Source of the DNA: Oscillospiraceae bacterium
GTDB taxonomy: Bacteria > Bacillota > Clostridia > Oscillospirales > Ruminococcaceae
Length of the DNA: 10,025 nucleotides
NCBI GenBank assembly: GCA_900752625.1
Contig: CAADWC010000298.1
Location: forward strand, 1-10,025
Direction: 5' to 3'
Shown here piece after piece: positions 1-7,467 of this stretch (position 1 is the stretch's first letter; each line of letters begins with the position of its first letter). The position numbers and the translations under genes are program-made. The notes under the pieces were generated by a model that was given only the letters and a program-made list of their open reading frames with translations, was not told where the DNA came from and searched no databases.

Positions 1-914
1 AATTCTTCTCGGACGATCTTGCCCCTCTCGTGCCCCTGTTCAGCGCCTGCCGTAATATCACGGTTGTCGGAGCCTATACCGGAAAGTCCGAGGAATCCGG
101 ATTGCTTATTCATGTATTCTGTCATCTGATCCGGAGTAAATCCCTTTTTCTTTTCAACGAATTCGATAGCCGAAGGATCAACGGCTCCGCAGCGTGTTCC
201 CATTACAAGACCGTCAAGGGGAGTAAAGCCCATTGAAGTGTCAACCGAAATGCCGCCGTTTATAGCAGTAATAGACGAGCCGTTGCCAAGGTGGCAGGAA
301 ACGATCTTAAGATCCTTGATATCCTTGCCCATAACTCTGGCAAGCTCTGCGGAAACATATCTGTGGGAAGTTCCGTGGAATCCGTATTTTCTTACATGAA
401 GCTCCTCGTAGCACTCATAGGGAAGTCCGTAAAGAAAAGCCTTTCTGGGCATTGTGGAATGGAAAGCCGTGTCAAATACAACTACCTGCGGAACGCCCTC
501 AGGCAGAACCTTTTTGCAGGCGCGAAGAGCGAGCGCGTGAGGGTGGTTATGCACCGGAGCCAATTCGGCAAGAGCGTCGATCTTATCGATCACTTCGTCG
601 GTAGCGATGCAGGTTTCCTTGAATACCTCGGCGCCCTGTACTATTCTGTGTCCGACGGCAGAGATCTCAGCCATTGAATCTATAACCTTTGTTTCACCCG
701 TAGTAAGTACCTCGACAAGCTTTTCAAACGCTTCTGTGTGGGTAGGAAAATCACAGTTTTCCTCAAGAGTTCTTCCGTCCCCGGTTTTTGCAGAAATGTG
801 TCCGTCGATGCCGATTCTGTCGCAGTTTCCCTTTGCTATAACCGATTCGTCGGTCATGTCAAGCAGCTGATATTTAAGCGAAGAGGATCCTGCATTTACA
901 ACTAATATTTTCAT
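1..914 (-). CDS. ackA: Acetate kinase, N-terminal 304 residues (runs off the left edge)
   Basis: Acetate kinase interconverts acetyl phosphate + ADP and acetate + ATP in the cytoplasm; in fermenting anaerobes it is the ATP-yielding last step to acetate, paired with phosphotransacetylase (not in the window). The translation opens MKILVVNAGSSSLK, the ASKHA-fold phosphate-binding start of the family. Residues known as active-site positions in the Methanosarcina enzyme are present: R90 (GHR), H122, D148 (VFDTAFH), H180 (GFHGTSH), H208 (HLGNG) and R241 (MGTRCG). Roughly the last 95-100 residues, including the catalytic glutamate near residue 384, lie outside the window. The start is supported by a GAGAGGAGA ribosome binding site at 926-934. 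Small deviations from the usual family text are IVQG after R90 (commonly VVHG) and HNHPH after H122 (commonly HNPPN). The gene is divergent from tmcAL. Identification is secure; there is no sign of breakage within the visible part. Confidence 0.97.
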   Translation of the reverse strand, partial: MKILVVNAGSSSLKYQLLDMTDESVIAKGNCDRIGIDGHISAKTGDGRTLEENCDFPTHTEAFEKLVEVLTTGETKVIDSMAEISAVGHRIVQGAEVFKETCIATDEVIDKIDALAELAPVHNHPHALALRACKKVLPEGVPQVVVFDTAFHSTMPRKAFLYGLPYECYEELHVRKYGFHGTSHRYVSAELARVMGKDIKDLKIVSCHLGNGSSITAINGGISVDTSMGFTPLDGLVMGTRCGAVDPSAIEFVEKKKGFTPDQMTEYMNKQSGFLGLSGIGSDNRDITAGAEQGHERGKIVREE

Positions 915-948
915 TGGATAAAAAATCTCCTCTCAAACAAAAATAAAT

Positions 949-973
949 AACGGGACTTGACTTTTGTCCTGTT
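949..973 (-). other. Hairpin in the ackA leader followed by a U-rich run
   Basis: Arms 949-956 and 966-973 pair over 8 positions around a 9-nt loop. On the ackA-sense strand one pair is an A-C mismatch. It is followed by a U-rich stretch (about 938-950) just before the ribosome binding site. It could be a weak attenuator or an mRNA-stabilising hairpin, or simply chance; the stem is short. Confidence 0.3.
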
Positions 974-986
974 ATCAGATACTATT

Positions 987-1015
987 ATTATAACAGTAAC
1001 ATCGGGTTTTTTCAA
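987..1015 (-). promoter_or_regulatory. Sigma-A-type promoter of ackA
   Basis: On the minus strand, TTGAAA (1010-1015) and TATAAT (987-992, consensus) are separated by exactly 17 bases. This predicts a transcript start near 980 and a leader of about 65 nt before the ackA start at 914. This is a strong match to the vegetative promoter consensus and is correctly placed. Confidence 0.85.
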
Positions 1016-1048
1016 GGGCATTTTTTATAAATATACATTTTGCACAAT

Positions 1049-1077
1049 TTTACATACGTCTTTTTATTCAATTTAAA
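1049..1077 (+). promoter_or_regulatory. Candidate tmcAL promoter
   Basis: TTTACA (1049-1054, 5/6 to the -35 consensus) and TTTAAA (1072-1077, 4/6 to the -10 consensus) are separated by 17 bases. The leader would be about 100 nt. Other -10-like sequences lie nearer the gene (TATGAT at 1111-1116, TATAAA at 1120-1125) but have no recognisable -35. The choice is therefore tentative. Confidence 0.4.
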
Positions 1078-1084
1078 CGTTTAA
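1073..1084. promoter_or_regulatory. 12-bp perfect palindrome TTAAACGTTTAA, operator-like
   Basis: The perfect palindrome has a central ACGT, the kind of symmetric site bound by LacI/GalR-family repressors, and it overlaps the candidate tmcAL -10. It lies 58 bp upstream of the ackA -35. It is only loosely similar to the CcpA (cre) consensus. A 12-bp palindrome is expected a few times by chance in 10 kb, so location is the main argument. Confidence 0.3.
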
Positions 1085-1182
1085 GTATCAATTATGCAAC
1101 GCCGTTCAAATATGATGCGTATAAAGCTGACAGGCGGTCTTTGTGCGGTATTGCATTAACCGGAATATGAAAGGAACTGAAA

Positions 1183-2352
1183 ATGCTGACGGCGGGAATA
1201 ATTGCGGAATTCAACCCTTTTCACAACGGTCATAAATATCTTGTCGACCGTACAAGAAAAAACGGAGCGACTCATATAGCCGCAGTTATGAGCGGAGCGG
1301 CAGTACAGCGCGGAGAATGTGCAGCAGCAGACAAATATTTCAGAGCTCAGACTGCGGTGAAAAACGGGGTTGATCTGGTAATAGAGCTGCCTTGTCCGTT
1401 TTCATGCTCAAGCGGAGAGATTTTTGCATTGTCGGCTGTAAGGCTGCTTGCGTCCCTTGGAAGGGGCGTCGTGAACAGACTTTCCTTCGGAAGTGAGATT
1501 CAGGACATAGAACTGCTGAAAAGAGCGGCGGACGCATCCGCTGAACTGAAGGATTCTGAGGAGGTCAGAAAAAATCTGTCGATCGGGAAAAGCTATCCGC
1601 TGGCGGTTTACGAAGTTGCCTGCATAAAATACGGGGCGGAAACGGGCGAGGCTCTGGCTAATCCTAACAGTATTCTCGCTGTGGAATATATAAAGGCTCT
1701 GAGAAAGCTTGCTCCGGATATCCAGCCGTCTCCTGTACCGAGGAAAGCTGTCGGACATCATGACGGCGGTACGGTCGGGAATTTTGCTTCGGCTTCGGCT
1801 GTAAGAGATATGCTGAGAAAAGGAGAAAACACTTGTAGTTTTATTCCTGGCGGCTGTGTTCCCGAAAAGACTTTTTTTATGGAGAATATGCAGAAGGAGA
1901 TGCTGTTCAGGCTTTCCTGCGCCGATAAGCGCAGTCTGCTCGAACTGCCGGACGTAAGCGGAGAAATTGCCGACAGGATTATATCCGTAATGAAGAAAAT
2001 GCCGTTATCTGCCGGAGAATTTTTCAGCGCCTGCAAGAGCAGAAATATAACTATGGCAAGATTAAGGCGTATTGCGCTGTACCTTGTTCTGGGAGTAAAA
2101 AAATCAGATTTACTCCAGGTTCCGTATATAAGGATACTTGCGTTCAACAGCAGAGGAAAAGAAATCCTTGTCGGCTGCAAATCTGCACTTCTTCCTGTGG
2201 ATACGTCGCTCAAACGTCTTGAGCAGACCTCTGATTATGCGGCAAGAGTATCTCGGCTTGAGCAGAACGCGGTCAGACTTCAATATTTCTGCGGAGATCG
2301 CACTGACGCTTACGTAAGCGATTATCAGAGAAAAATCTCGGTATCGGAATAA
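1183..2352 (+). CDS. tmcAL: tRNA(Met) cytidine acetate ligase TmcAL (YlbM family)
   Basis: TmcAL activates acetate with ATP to acetyl-adenylate and transfers the acetyl group to the wobble cytidine (C34) of elongator tRNA-Met, giving ac4C and improving AUG decoding. The 389-residue product is close to the usual length of about 400. The nucleotidyltransferase core is plain: GIIAEFNPFHNGH at 5-17 with the HxGH signature at 14-17, VQRGE at 41-45, FGSE at 102-105, an asparagine-containing NPNSILAVEY at 160-169, and SASAVR at 203-208. The C-terminal half (RLRRIALYLVLGV, YIRILAFNSRG) also matches the family. The segment usually written GNFVQRGEPA reads GAAVQRGECA here. The start at 1183 is preceded by AAAGGA (1170-1175) at 7 bases. 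The gene stands alone on its strand and ends in an intrinsic terminator. Identification is firm; activity is inferred from the family. Confidence 0.95.
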   Translation: MLTAGIIAEFNPFHNGHKYLVDRTRKNGATHIAAVMSGAAVQRGECAAADKYFRAQTAVKNGVDLVIELPCPFSCSSGEIFALSAVRLLASLGRGVVNRLSFGSEIQDIELLKRAADASAELKDSEEVRKNLSIGKSYPLAVYEVACIKYGAETGEALANPNSILAVEYIKALRKLAPDIQPSPVPRKAVGHHDGGTVGNFASASAVRDMLRKGENTCSFIPGGCVPEKTFFMENMQKEMLFRLSCADKRSLLELPDVSGEIADRIISVMKKMPLSAGEFFSACKSRNITMARLRRIALYLVLGVKKSDLLQVPYIRILAFNSRGKEILVGCKSALLPVDTSLKRLEQTSDYAARVSRLEQNAVRLQYFCGDRTDAYVSDYQRKISVSE

Positions 2353-2422
2353 TTTGCAGATCTATTTAAGTTCCGAGGCGCTCTGTCCTAGTCAGCAATC
2401 AAAACGGCAGATATATAAATCA

Positions 2423-2465
2423 AAGCTTATGCTCCTGAAATTTATGGGGTATGAGCTTGTTTTTT
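2423..2465 (+). terminator. Rho-independent terminator of tmcAL
   Basis: Thirteen consecutive pairs (2423-2435 with 2446-2458, including four G-U wobbles) close a 10-nt loop. The stem is followed immediately by GTTTTTT (2459-2465). It is 70 bases after the tmcAL stop and separates it from the next promoter. The rest of 2353-2630 holds only this terminator, the next promoter and its leader; I see no gene there. Confidence 0.88.
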
Positions 2466-2519
2466 GTCCTAAACATGGCAGCTTATTTTGTTAAGATTGC
2501 ACAAAACGTATAAAATTCA

Positions 2520-2548
2520 TTTACAAATGGCAGATTTTATGGTATTAT
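2520..2548 (+). promoter_or_regulatory. Promoter of the secreted peptidase gene
   Basis: TTTACA (2520-2525) and TATTAT (2543-2548) are each 5/6 to consensus and are separated by 17 bases. A start near 2555 would give a leader of about 75 nt. A second, weaker -10-like TATAAA occurs at 2509-2514 but its -35 is poorly spaced. Confidence 0.75.
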
Positions 2549-2630
2549 AGTATTGGAATAAGTATTGAAATTCGTATACAAATCCTTATGAAACTGGATT
2601 TTTTAAACACGCTTTACGAAAGGAGTTATT

Positions 2631-5600
2631 ATGAAAATTTATTTCAGAAGAACGGCTTCGGCTTTAACCTCCGCAGTTGTTTTTGTTTCTTCGGTTTCGT
2701 TTACTGCATTTGCGCAGGAAAATGAGCGGCAGGATGTATTCGGAATAATGGATGTTGTTTCTGACAGCCCGTCGGAATACGGATACAAGCCTATCTATAT
2801 TGCCGATTCCGATGGAAATGCGGTGGATACGGAAAAATATGAAGCTAACACGATACACCTCCCTGCACTTAAAGCTTATATGTCTTCATTGCCGGAAAGC
2901 TACGATATAAGAGAAAACGGCTTTGATACATATACCAGAAATCAGGGTGACGACGGAGCCTGTTGGGCTTTTTCAACAATTGCCGCAGCCGAAAGCTGGG
3001 CGGTAATGAACGGATATGAAAACGGCGACGTTGATTTTTCGGAGGCTCATCTTGCCTGGTTCGCTCTTAATCCCAACAGCGGAGAGGGAAGCGACGGAAC
3101 TAATGTAAGCAATCCTTTCGATTCGGGAGGTAACTGGCTCATCAGCTCGGCGGCGCTTTCGTGCTGGAGCGGGGTAGAATATGAGGATTATGCTCCGTTT
3201 CCCATATACAGCACATCGGAATATGAGCTGTCGGAAGAGCTTCGCTACGCTTCGCAGTACAAACTTAAAAATATCAATTTATATCAGCCGGACGATACGG
3301 AAGCTATAAAAAATGCAATTATGAATTACGGCGGAGTTCAGGTCGCATACTATTCGGGCAGCGATTATTATTCAAGCGACGGAACCTCATATTATTACAA
3401 CGGAAGCAGCACCACTAACCATTCCGTTTTTATTGCCGGCTGGGACGATAATTACAGCAGGGAAAATTTCGGCACTGTCAAGCCCGATTCGGACGGGGCA
3501 TGGCTGATAAGAGGCAGTTGGGGAGATTACGGAGACAACGGATATTACTGGATATCATATGAGGATACATCGCTTGACAGCTTTGCTTCATATGAGTTTT
3601 ATCCTGCTGAAGATACGGATAATAATTATACATATTCCACAAATGGAATGGAGAGCTATCTCAGTTCTTCAGAGGAAATATATCAGGCGAACGTTTTTAC
3701 CGCTGAAGGCGACGAGCTTCTGAAAGCTGTGTCTTTTTATACCTATCAGACTAACGGAAATGAAAGCGTGGAATATCGTTTTGATATTTACAAAAATGTG
3801 GAATTTGGAGGTGATACACCGCTGAGCGGCAGTCCGGCAGCCAGCGTTTCAGGCAGCGTTGACTTCAACGGCTATCATACTGTGGAGCTTGACCAGGAAG
3901 TTGATCTGTCGGCGGGCGATACTTTTTCGGTAGTGCTCAGGCTTTATCAGCAGGGTGGAAGTCCCAACGCTGCTTGTGAAGGAAGAGCGTCTTACATGAA
4001 CAGCCAGAGCGGCGAAAGCTATTTTTCCATGAACGGAACCAGCTGGTATAAAAATCAGGAGATACCTTCGTCGGGCGGCACTTCTAATGTTAATAATAAC
4101 TGTATAAATGCTTATACCGTTGATAAGAATCAACCGGATATGACCTCGCTTCAGGCTCTTGTTGACGAAAACGAGAACGATTCGGCGCTTTCATATGAGA
4201 TCAGAGAAGCTAAGGCGGTGCTGTCCGATTCCGAGGCTTCAAAGTCCGATGTGCTTAACGCGGCTGTACATATGCTTTCAGCTAAAGATGCGATCGATTC
4301 GGTTTTGTATATATCATCTGCGGAGCAGTGGAATGCTTTTGCAAGCAGCGTAAATTCGGGAAACGGCTACGGAGGAAAAATCGTTAAGCTTTCTTCGGAT
4401 ATTGATTTCAGCGATGCGGAGTTTATTCCCGCAGGAACGCAGAGCTGTCCGTTTGACGGTATTTTTGATGGACAGGGATATATTATGAGCAGTATTTCCT
4501 GTAATGCAGATTACAGCGGAGTATTCGGACGTATAAGCAAGAAATCAACCGTAAAAAATCTCGTCGTTTCCGATTCTGAGTTTTCCGGAAAGTATGCAGG
4601 AGGAATATGTGCGATGCTTGATTCCGGTACAATCAAGAATTGCGGTTTCAACGGAACAATCAGTGCGGATTTATACGGAGGCGGAATTGCCGGATATATG
4701 AGCGGAGGAAATATTATAAGCAGCTACGGCTGTGCGGATACCGATACACCGTCAACGGTTTCCGGAATTGTAAAATACGTTTTGTCGGACGAAACCTCCA
4801 GGAGGATTTATAACTGTGTTTACAGCGGCGTTTCAGACAGCACAGGAACAAAGTCTGAAAGTTTTTACGAAACGTCAGAAAAGCTCAATACGTTTAATGG
4901 AACTCAGCTCGACAGTGAAAGCTGGGGCGTAAGAAATTCAACCGCAGTAAGAAATATTCCGGAGAGGATCAGCTATGCCGTGACATTCAAGGCACAGATA
5001 TCGGGAATGCCTTATGAAAATACCGTATATACCGATATTTACGGCAGCGCAGTATTTCCGACAGTGGATCTGCAGAACGGCTATACGCTGAAATGGACGC
5101 TTGATGGACAGGAGATATCTCAGGATTGGCGTTTCTCTTCAGACTGCGAGGTAACGGGGATTATTGAAAGTAAGAACGATGACCGATATGCAGTAAGCTA
5201 TGTGCTTAACGGCGGAACCAATAGCTCGGATAATCCGTCGGAGGTAGTCGTCGGAGAAAACTATGTACTGTTCCCTGCGTCAAAAGCTCATGCCGAGTTT
5301 GGGGGCTGGTATCTTAACGCCGATTTTACAGGGAACGAAGTAACCGGCCTTGAATTCGACAGCATGAGCGGAAGCATTACCTTATATGCAAAATGGATCC
5401 CCGATACTTATACGGTTAGGTTTATTGATATAAACGGAGGAATTATCAGTTCTCAGACTGTTGAATACGGAAAATCTGCTTCTGCTCCGGCGGCTCCTGA
5501 TGTAACCGACAAGCTGTTTACCGGATGGTCCGCTGATTATTCCAACGTTACTTCCGATCTGACTGTCAGAGCGCTGTATAAAAATTATATAAGCATAGCG

Positions 5601-6611
5601 AAAGCCTCTGTTTCGGGAATAACAAGCAAGACATATACGGGAAGCTCACTTACGCAGTCTTTGAAGATAACCTATGATTCCGAGGAACTTATACCGGGCA
5701 CGGATTATACGGTTTCGTATAAAAACAATATCAATGCCGGAACAGCCTCGCTTACGATAACCGGAACGGGAGATTACTATGGCTCAGTTACCAAAAGCTT
5801 TACAATTGCAAGACTTTCGTCCTCTGCGCTTACTATCGGTTTTTCCGATGCGGACAGAGTCTATACCGGAAAGGCGATAAATCCTGCCGTAACGGTAAAA
5901 TACGGTTCAAAAACGCTGGTAAAGAACAGCGACTATACAGTTAGCTATCAAAACTGCACGGCAATAGGCAAAGCTACTGTAAAAATCACCTTTACGGGAA
6001 ACTACACCGGCACCGTTACAAAATACTTTAATATCGTACCTAAAACCCCCGTTGTAAAGGCTTCCTATTCTGCTACTTCAAATGCTGTAAGAATAAACTG
6101 GAACAAGGTCGACAACTGCACAGGCTACAGAATATACAGATATAACGCTTCTACAAAAAAATGGGTAAATATAAAGACGATCGGAAACAATTCAACCTTT
6201 ACATACAGAGATTCCGGACTAAAACCGGGTACTCAGTATCAGTACAAGGTAAAGGCTTACAAAAAGATAAACGGAGTTGTTTATTGGGGAAGCGCTTCTG
6301 CGGCCAAAAATACTGCAACCAATCCTTCGGCGGTAAGCATAACCTCAAGTTCAAGAACGTCAACTGCAATACGTATCAACTGGAGCAAAACCACCTGTGA
6401 CGGTTATCAGATATATAGGTATAATTCTTCGACAAAAGCTTATGTTAAAGTTGCAACCGTTACCGGCTCTTCGGTTCTGACCTACAAGCAGACAGGGCTG
6501 AAAAAGAACACGACATATAAGTACAAAGTAAGAGCGTTTAAAAAGGACGCTTCCGGAGGATACCGATACAGTTCGTTCAGCAGCGTAAAGTCGGTTACTA
6601 CAAAGAAATAA
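2631..6611 (+). CDS. Large secreted papain-like (C1) peptidase with lectin-like, InlB-repeat, Ig-like and FN3-like domains
   Basis: This 1326-residue exported protein probably cleaves extracellular proteins. Domains in order: signal peptide 1-28 (RR, hydrophobic core, cleavage after AFA); short N-terminal stretch to about 87 without an obvious inhibitory propeptide; C1A papain fold about 88-325 with oxyanion Q105, nucleophile C111 (ACWAFS) and H264 (NHSVFIAGWD); lectin-like domain about 340-497 of the kind that follows C1 peptidases; helical linker about 505-555; beta-helix/GLUG-like region about 558-760; two InlB/Listeria-Bacteroides-type repeats about 853-922 and 926-985; two Ig/MBG-like repeats about 988-1060 and 1063-1137, each with a DYTVSY core; two FN3-like domains about 1140-1232 and 1233-1326, sharing GY(R/Q)IYRYN. 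The position normally holding the papain catalytic Asn (KNSWG) is Gly295 (RGSWG). There is no LPXTG, SLH or dockerin; the Lys-rich C-terminus suggests release or wall association by charge. AAAGGAG at 2619-2625 fixes the start. Confidence 0.9.
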   Translation: MKIYFRRTASALTSAVVFVSSVSFTAFAQENERQDVFGIMDVVSDSPSEYGYKPIYIADSDGNAVDTEKYEANTIHLPALKAYMSSLPESYDIRENGFDTYTRNQGDDGACWAFSTIAAAESWAVMNGYENGDVDFSEAHLAWFALNPNSGEGSDGTNVSNPFDSGGNWLISSAALSCWSGVEYEDYAPFPIYSTSEYELSEELRYASQYKLKNINLYQPDDTEAIKNAIMNYGGVQVAYYSGSDYYSSDGTSYYYNGSSTTNHSVFIAGWDDNYSRENFGTVKPDSDGAWLIRGSWGDYGDNGYYWISYEDTSLDSFASYEFYPAEDTDNNYTYSTNGMESYLSSSEEIYQANVFTAEGDELLKAVSFYTYQTNGNESVEYRFDIYKNVEFGGDTPLSGSPAASVSGSVDFNGYHTVELDQEVDLSAGDTFSVVLRLYQQGGSPNAACEGRASYMNSQSGESYFSMNGTSWYKNQEIPSSGGTSNVNNNCINAYTVDKNQPDMTSLQALVDENENDSALSYEIREAKAVLSDSEASKSDVLNAAVHMLSAKDAIDSVLYISSAEQWNAFASSVNSGNGYGGKIVKLSSDIDFSDAEFIPAGTQSCPFDGIFDGQGYIMSSISCNADYSGVFGRISKKSTVKNLVVSDSEFSGKYAGGICAMLDSGTIKNCGFNGTISADLYGGGIAGYMSGGNIISSYGCADTDTPSTVSGIVKYVLSDETSRRIYNCVYSGVSDSTGTKSESFYETSEKLNTFNGTQLDSESWGVRNSTAVRNIPERISYAVTFKAQISGMPYENTVYTDIYGSAVFPTVDLQNGYTLKWTLDGQEISQDWRFSSDCEVTGIIESKNDDRYAVSYVLNGGTNSSDNPSEVVVGENYVLFPASKAHAEFGGWYLNADFTGNEVTGLEFDSMSGSITLYAKWIPDTYTVRFIDINGGIISSQTVEYGKSASAPAAPDVTDKLFTGWSADYSNVTSDLTVRALYKNYISIAKASVSGITSKTYTGSSLTQSLKITYDSEELIPGTDYTVSYKNNINAGTASLTITGTGDYYGSVTKSFTIARLSSSALTIGFSDADRVYTGKAINPAVTVKYGSKTLVKNSDYTVSYQNCTAIGKATVKITFTGNYTGTVTKYFNIVPKTPVVKASYSATSNAVRINWNKVDNCTGYRIYRYNASTKKWVNIKTIGNNSTFTYRDSGLKPGTQYQYKVKAYKKINGVVYWGSASAAKNTATNPSAVSITSSSRTSTAIRINWSKTTCDGYQIYRYNSSTKAYVKVATVTGSSVLTYKQTGLKKNTTYKYKVRAFKKDASGGYRYSSFSSVKSVTTKK

Positions 6612-6655
6612 CATGATCGGTTGATTGATCAAACTCAGAATAAGCGGCATAAATA

Positions 6656-6732
6656 AATCGGGCAGACACATAATGCCTCTAAGCCATGCGTAAATATAAG
6701 CATAGCTTAGGTCAGGATGAGTCTGCCCGATT
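6656..6732. terminator. 77-bp interrupted hairpin between convergent genes, probable bidirectional terminator
   Basis: A perfect 12-bp outer stem (6656-6667 with 6721-6732, containing CGGGCAGAC) encloses a second stem: 6679-6684 with 6705-6710, a C-A mismatch, then 6686-6689 with 6700-6703, and a 10-nt loop. CCT at 6676-6678 can also pair with AGG at 6714-6716. It lies 45 bases after the peptidase stop and 33 bases after the HAD-gene stop, the position expected of a shared terminator. The flanks are only moderately T-rich on both strands and there is no long U-run. It is longer than a typical terminator, so a small structured RNA or short repeat element is an alternative. Confidence 0.6.
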
Positions 6733-6752
6733 GTTGCTTATTCAAGCAGCAA
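6731..6752. repeat. Second stem-loop abutting the 77-bp hairpin
   Basis: TTGTTGCTT (6731-6739) pairs with AAGCAGCAA (6744-6752) over 9 positions with one wobble and a 4-nt loop ATTC. It shares its first two bases with the end of the preceding hairpin, so the two would compete or stack. It may contribute to termination of the minus-strand transcript. Most of the 153-base gap between the two genes is therefore foldable; a further short arm pair TGATC/GATCA is at 6614-6631. Confidence 0.5.
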
Positions 6753-6764
6753 AAATCTTGTCTG

Positions 6765-7442
6765 CTAGGCTAACGTGCCGACAGGCAGCGGCTTTGGTAT
6801 AAGCTTTCTGTAGTCGCTGAAATAAAAATCGGCCTCTCGCTTCATATCTTCCCAGTCGGCAGCATAATGTTTGTCCAGACAGGCTACAGCGGTAAAGCTG
6901 CCTGCTTTGGCGCCTTGAATTCCCTCGATAATGTCTTCAAATACAGCGCAATCCTTGGGGGTCAAGGCTATTTCGCTGCAAGCAAGTTCATAAACATCCG
7001 GAAATCCTTTTCCGCGTTTTACCTGATCTGTCGAGGCGAAAAAGTCGAACAGGTCGTATACACCGTTGTTCTTCAGGACTGAAGAATACAGCGGCTCCGA
7101 CGAGGCGGTTGCATGGGCGATTTTTATTCCGCAGGACTTTATGTAGCGCAGAAATTCATCTGCTCCCGGTTTTATGAAAACATTGTGAGCGTATTCGTTC
7201 TCTGCCATCGCATACCATTCTTCGGTCACACTATCGACTGTTTCATTAAGTCCGAAGCGCTCGATAGTGTATTGAGCGGCCTGATTAAAATTCATGGAGG
7301 ATACCTTTTTAAAATAGTCGCCGGGAATCTCTATACTGCGCTTCGCCATAAATTTTTCGTCGATATCGCTCCAGACATGGGAGGAATTCACCAGAGTTCC
7401 GTCAAGATCAAAAATAATTCCTTTAAACTGTGTAAAATCCAT
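6765..7442 (-). CDS. HAD-superfamily hydrolase, subfamily IA (phosphatase / beta-phosphoglucomutase-like)
   Basis: This cytoplasmic 225-residue protein is of the usual size for a HAD-IA phosphatase. Visible motifs: motif I FDLDGT with nucleophile D12 and general acid D14; an alpha-helical cap about 20-90; motif II HATASSE with T112; motif III K145 in GKGFPDVY (the family often has GKPxPD); motif IV FEDIIEG with E169 and D170, which bind magnesium. The combination fits hydrolysis or transfer of a sugar phosphate or similar small phosphoester, but the substrate cannot be read from the sequence. The start at 7442 has AAAGGA (7452-7457) at 9 bases. It follows the YitT gene by 25 bases, so the two are probably one transcript. 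It is convergent with the large peptidase gene. All four motif residues are present, so it should be active. Confidence 0.9.
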   Translation of the reverse strand: MDFTQFKGIIFDLDGTLVNSSHVWSDIDEKFMAKRSIEIPGDYFKKVSSMNFNQAAQYTIERFGLNETVDSVTEEWYAMAENEYAHNVFIKPGADEFLRYIKSCGIKIAHATASSEPLYSSVLKNNGVYDLFDFFASTDQVKRGKGFPDVYELACSEIALTPKDCAVFEDIIEGIQGAKAGSFTAVACLDKHYAADWEDMKREADFYFSDYRKLIPKPLPVGTLA

Positions 7443-7467
7443 ATATCCATTTCCTTTCAGTTTTTGC

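Noticed and set aside
30..870. Plus-strand frames over 1-914
   Set aside because: They are antisense to acetate kinase, whose identity on the minus strand is unambiguous.
2588..2725. Short plus-strand frame beginning ATG AAA CTG ahead of and overlapping the peptidase gene
   Set aside because: It has no ribosome binding site, runs out of frame through the signal-peptide codons, and looks like a chance frame.
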